Source: Manihot esculenta
Lineage: Eukaryota; Streptophyta; Magnoliopsida; Malpighiales; Euphorbiaceae
Assembly: GCF_001659605.2 (NCBI RefSeq)
Contig: NC_035170.2
Coordinates: 13,496,502-13,560,501, forward strand
Length of the DNA stretch: 64,000 nt
Direction: 5' to 3'
Part shown: piece by piece, positions 60,004 through 64,000 of the stretch
How the letters are laid out: every line of letters starts with the position of its first letter
How positions within the stretch are numbered: the first letter of the stretch is position 1
Translations under genes and position numbers: made by a program
Notes under the pieces: model-generated
Database searches by the model: none
What the model saw: only the letters and a program-made list of their open reading frames with translations
Told to the model about the DNA's origin: nothing

Positions 60004-60725
60004 CCAAGTTCATAGAATCCCTAAAAAAAAAATCTTGCTCGTGAGTATTTCCAATTGATGGAGAAAGCACAAAAATACATTAGGTTAGATAATGAAAAGC
60101 AATCTCTCAAGACAGGGAAAAAGAAGAAAAAAGACTAGGGTATGGTGCAAACGAAATCCCTTTTGATAAGAAAAGAAGCTATGGAGTAAGGGATAAGGAT
60201 AGATACAGAAGAATAGAGAGCACATCAAATACTCAAAATATTTGAATCCTCAAAAAGCTACAAGAAGAGACAAAGACAAGTACTGTTACTTTCATGAAGA
60301 TTGCGGCCACACCATCGAAGAATGTAGACACCTCAAAGATGAGATTGAAAGGCTGATCCGGGAGGGGTCTCTAAAACACTTCATCAGATATAATCGTGGT
60401 AATAGAGAACCATCCAGGAAGAGAGAAACATCTTTCCGGCCAACAAAAAAAATAAATATGAAGAGTCCGTAGAAACAATCAACGTAATTGCAGAAGGACT
60501 GGAGCAAACTAAGCAAGATAAAAAGAGAGAAAAGCAACCGGTGGACTCGGGCGAAATCTTGACTGTGAAAAAAATATATCAATTGTCGATTACCTTCAGT
60601 AATACTGAAGGATAAACGATAACATCCCCCACAGTGACCCACTTGTCGTTTATAAATAATTATTACTTGATTCCCTATTTTGCTAGATCTAGCGGATTTG
60701 CTTTGCAAGATTATGTCAAGTGTCT

Positions 60726-61400
60726 CATTTCATAGTACAAAAAATTGTTAATGGTAATTTATTTTACTTTTTTTTTGTCATAATATGCTTGGCATGTATC
60801 AAAAGGGTCAAGAAATTGGTTAAGCAATGATTTTTAATGTGGGCCAAGGTATTTGCACATAAAATGTCTTCCCTTTATTACTCATCGATTATATGTAAAT
60901 TAGGTCCCACAATAAATTATCTAAAACTTTTAGACAGATTTAATCCAGCATGAATAAAAAAAAATTAAAATGAGTCTAATATACTTTTTTTTTAGTCTAT
61001 TTATTTATATCTTGATTCATAATAGATCAAATTTAGATAAATATTTTTTATAAATTATAAATAATGGCATGCCTCGTGAGCATTTAGCACACTCCTTATG
61101 TATTTTATTTAAAAACTAGATAAAATTTTTTCACCTTTTACAAAATTGGTCATTGTACCAGAAATTAAAGATTTCAATAGAATAATAAATCAACGCAAAG
61201 ACTGATGACCATTTACTTGTGATTTTTTGCATTACAACAATTAAATATAAGTTATTATAAGAGCCTCATTCTCCCATTTGAAATAAAAAATTTTATTAAA
61301 ATTTAATCTTATTAATTTTTTTTTCTTAATTCTAATATTTAAAAAAAATTATTTTTAACTTTAAAAATTTTCATTTTCAAAAGGAATAAAATGTTGTAAA
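60726..61400. other. AT-rich spacer, no gene seen
   Basis: AT-rich with many stops. It probably includes the left part of a decayed copia LTR, but no terminal motif could be fixed. Confidence 0.5.
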
Positions 61401-61417
61401 ATTAGTTTAGATTTCAA

Positions 61418-61489
61418 AAGATTTTATGGTTATTAAAGATTTTATAGTCATTGAAGATTTTATGGTCATTGAAAATTTTATGGTCATTA
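61418..61489. repeat. Four tandem copies of an 18-bp unit
   Basis: Units AAGATTTTATGGTTATTA, AAGATTTTATAGTCATTG, AAGATTTTATGGTCATTG and AAAATTTTATGGTCATTA are directly adjacent, about 100 bp upstream of a TATA-like CTATAAATAG (61587). Confidence 0.92.
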
Positions 61490-61586
61490 AATATTTTTTT
61501 TATGATATTTAAATCTAATATTAAATCTGACTGTTATGATTTTATTATCTCAAGATTTTTATAATCGTTTATAACGGTTTTCTACT

Positions 61587-61596
61587 ATAAATAGCT
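61587..61596 (+). promoter_or_regulatory. TATA box of a decayed copia LTR
   Basis: CTATAAATAG, followed by a pyrimidine-rich leader, lies about 250 bp before the copia gag start. Assignment to the copia LTR is from position. Confidence 0.5.
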
Positions 61597-61841
61597 TCCA
61601 TCTTTATAAAGATATTAGCTCCTATTTTTCTACTTTATTCTTTCTTTTCTCTGTATTTTTTGCTGGGTTATAAATTAGAGATAAATTCTTATTGTTTTGA
61701 TCCTGAAAATTAAATTTCAGAAGAACTTGTTTAATCTTGGGCGATTACAAAATAAATCCTTAAGGACAGTTTTCAACACGACTCAGGTTTTATTATTTTA
61801 TCATATTTTTCCCACAATCTTAAGGATTTATCTTTACACAA

Positions 61842-62400
61842 ATGGAACCAAATATTGTCATTGTCTCTACTTCTGCACTGCCTGCTTCCAATGACATTAT
61901 CATTATCTCTGCTTCTGCAAATGAATCAAGACCTGTACCTGCTGTTGATTCAAAATTGCAATGAAATCTGGACCTATTCTAATAAGGTATATAGGCATAC
62001 AATTATCAGTATTCTTTCTAATGATCTCTTTGATATCTACTGTTCCCACAAGGAAGTCAAGAAAATATGGGATTCAATGAACCTGAAATATACTGCTGAG
62101 GATGTTGGCTACAATAGCAAATCTTATACAAGAAAAAGTGCACAAATCAAATAACAGGTACAAAAATAAGAAATCTTATTACAAACCTAAGTTTAATAAT
62201 CCCACCTTTAAAAAGAAAAGACATTGTTTTGTATGTGGTAAGCCGGGTCATCATGCACCTCAATGCAGGAAAAGAGTGATAAATGACAGTCCTCCTAAAC
62301 CAAAAGTAAATTTAGTTGAAAGAGATGACATTATTGCTGCGGTCATTTCTCAAACTTTTCTTGTAGCTAATGTGCAAGAATGGGTAGTAGACTTTGGTAA
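61842..62400 (+). pseudogene. Ty1/copia gag and start of protease, decayed
   Basis: From ATG at 61842: MEPNIVIVSTSALPAS. After a frame change, IISILSNDLFDIYCSHKEVK and KKIWDSMNLKYTAEDVG (about 62000-62105) match the copia gag core. From 62102 another frame gives KKKRHCFVCGKPGHHAPQCR, a complete CCHC zinc knuckle (62213-62272), and then EWVVDFG (62380-62398), the start of the copia protease, where the usual Ser after Asp is Phe. The next base is LTR8, inserted exactly in this motif. Frameshifts and an internal deletion make it non-functional. Confidence 0.8.
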
Positions 62401-64000
62401 TGTAATACCCGGCTAGACTCCGGTATCGGAATCCCTACCGTCCGGTGGGACCTCGGATGTCGGAAACCTCTAGAAGGGTAAAACTATGATTTTATGAAAT
62501 GTTTTCATGTATTTCATGTTTTTAAGTAAGAATTAAATGAGTTTTTGTATGAAAAATCTTTGGAGGAAAACCCAGGTTCGGCCGCCGAACTCCGAAGTTC
62601 GGCCGCCGAACATGCATGCTTTCGGAGGGACTTTAGGCGCCCGAAAGTTTTGAGTGAGGGAAATGCAGGTTCGGCCGCCGAACCTTGCATGCATACGGAG
62701 GCACCTTCGGCCCCCGAACGTGGCCTGGCCAGCCACCTATAAAAGGGGCACTTAGCCGAAATGGGAGAGTTTTCTCCCATTTTCAGCCACAGCGAGCTTC
62801 CGACCTCCCTCTCCCAAATCTTGTGTTTTTCCTTCAATCCCCACCATTTTCTTTGAGTTTTTAAGGTTCCACAAAAGTTTTTGAGTGTTTTTAAGCGAGT
62901 TTGGAGCTTGGAAGTCTTGGAGCTAAATCCCTCCATTTTCCGAGCTAGGATCGTTCTTCCTCTCGATCTTCAAGAGGTAAGCTTCGATCTATGCTTCTTT
63001 TATGTTTTATGAAAGTTTTATGCAAGTTGATGGGGTAGAATGCATGTACAGGCTTGTTGTTAGGTTTATAGGTTTATGTTGAGATTTGAACAATGTATGT
63101 TGGAAATGTGTTGTTTGAAGTGTTGTAGTTGGGGTATATTATAGTTTGAGACCCCTAGGTGTGATGTATGATGTGTATGCCTGTGTAGAAACAAGTTTAT
63201 GCATGTTTTGAGGCATTTTGGAGGCTGTGGACACAAGGGAGCCAAGTTTCTGCCCTTCGGCAGAAACTCAGGTTCGGCCGCCGAAGTAACTTTCGGCCGC
63301 CGAACCCCCTTGTGGAGGCAGTTTCGGCTGCCGAAGCCTGCCCCCGAAACTCAAGTTTCGTCTCTGTCTGGGAGGTTCGGCCGCCGAAAGTGCCGCCGAA
63401 CCTGCATGACTTTCGGCTGCAGAGGGACTTTCGGCCGCCGAACCTGCCGCCGAAAGTGCCCTATTCAGCCATTTCTTGCATGTTTTCATGTGATGTTTTC
63501 AGGATGTTTTAGGGGGTTTTTGGGGAGTATTTTTAGAGTCATGTTCATGTATGTTTGGTGCCTCATTTGAGTCCACCTGTGTAGGTTCGGACCCGAGGAA
63601 CCGAGACCCCCGGTTGTGAGATAGTCGTTCTGAGTTCGTTGTTAAAGCTTCAGTTACCTGGTGAGTGGAACAACCCCTTAAGCTTTAAAGTAAATGAATC
63701 ATAAAGCATTGCCCATGCATCATTATGCCATGAGATATATTAGGTTGTTTACATTAGAATTCACGAATATGTTGCATTGCATACTTTGTTGTTGATGTGG
63801 ATGAATGTTGAATGATCCATTAGCCCTTGTATGTCATGATAGCCTATGTGAGTCCAGGTGTGCCTGCTACGGCTCTACGCCCCTGGCACTATGACAGATT
63901 ATGGAAGTCCGGGTGTGCCTGCTACGGCTCTACGCTCCCGGCATGTATAAGTAAGAAAGATAGGGGCTAAATGGTGACAAGTTCATCCTTGTTGTGAAAT
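62401..64000 (+). repeat. Tekay-type LTR8, cut by the window end
   Basis: It starts TGTAATACCCGGCTAG, preceded by GGTAA. U3 GCC-rich block (62575-62720), TATA-like CTATAAAAGG (about 62738), donor-like AAGAGGTAAG (about 62976), leader GCC-rich block (63270-63460), and minisatellite (63849-63940, GTGTGCCTGCTACGGCTCTA units). Whether it is solo or the 5' LTR of a full element cannot be told. Confidence 0.92.

Larger units (their letters stand above)
57906..60476 (+). pseudogene. Tat3 gag (split by a copia solo LTR)
   Basis: Blocks in order: LDKYDGKTDPRSHHLSNF (from 58141), LILRRVFPSILIGLAQK, FITCIPPKKLSSDLEKVQQS and LRSCIDRLNAKVI (to 58461). Then the solo LTR. After it: KFIESLKKK and QLMEKAQKYIRLDNEKQSL (60005-60110, shifted in frame), then KYCYFHEDCGHTIEECRHLK (60280-60340), the Cys/His-rich end. 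It is parallel to Tat1 gag block by block. It is broken by a stop at 58462, the insertion and frameshifts. Sequence at 60480-60720 resembles the gag-to-protease link but has no open frame through the protease. Confidence 0.75.
57592..60725 (+). mobile_element. Tat3: 5' part of a Tat-lineage retrotransposon, truncated after gag
   Basis: The LTR end ACATCA (57625) is followed by TTGGCGTCATTTGTGG, the primer-site-like stretch usual in Tat elements. Gag follows (57906-60470), then protease-proximal sequence to about 60720. Pol is missing. A copia solo LTR interrupts gag at 58527-60003. Confidence 0.75.

Overview
The window is nuclear DNA from a flowering plant, almost certainly a eudicot. The signs are a spliced arabinogalactan-protein gene, AT-rich spacers, and heavy layering of plant-type LTR retrotransposons (Ty3/gypsy Tekay-like, Tat-like and Athila-like, Ty1/copia) plus hAT-like DNA elements. 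Host species cannot be fixed from sequence alone; a Malpighiales/Euphorbiaceae plant is only a guess. There are no operons, CRISPR arrays, rRNA genes or tRNA genes that I can see.

Layout. 1-9335: an old Tat-lineage Ty3/gypsy element (Tat1), cut by a truncated Tekay-type LTR, a hAT-like element and an Athila-like 3' end. 9336-10410: AT-rich spacer. 10431-22032: a 5'-truncated LTR split by a nearly intact Tekay-like element (element A, 12137-21689, target duplication ATAGT). 22033-23287: truncated inverted copy of the hAT-like element. 23288-48322: a second Tat element (Tat2) whose antisense gene is split by an old Tekay-like element (C, 24067-47358). C itself contains a solo LTR (TAAGC), a complete younger element D (CGGAT) and another solo LTR (TCTAA). 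48323-54650: host spacer with the only convincing host gene, a two-exon arabinogalactan protein (49749-51139). 54830-60725: a third Tat-type element (Tat3), interrupted by a solo Tekay-type LTR (GTTTC) and a solo copia LTR (CCAAG). 61400-62400: decayed copia 5' end, broken by a further Tekay-type LTR that runs off the window.

Five insertions have perfect 5-bp target duplications, so their order is readable: Tat2, then C, then D and the solo LTRs; and the truncated LTR, then A. A and D are one family with a single gag-pol frame. A has one in-frame stop and D has four. Four of these five stops are CAG to TAG changes when compared with the sibling copies.

The most notable features are: the antisense, intron-containing gene shared by Tat1 and Tat2; LTRs packed with TTCGGC-C-GCCGAA inverted repeats that carry the GCCGCC core; a minisatellite at a fixed LTR position whose unit differs in every lineage; and conserved splice signals suggesting that the LTR leader is removed before gag-pol translation.
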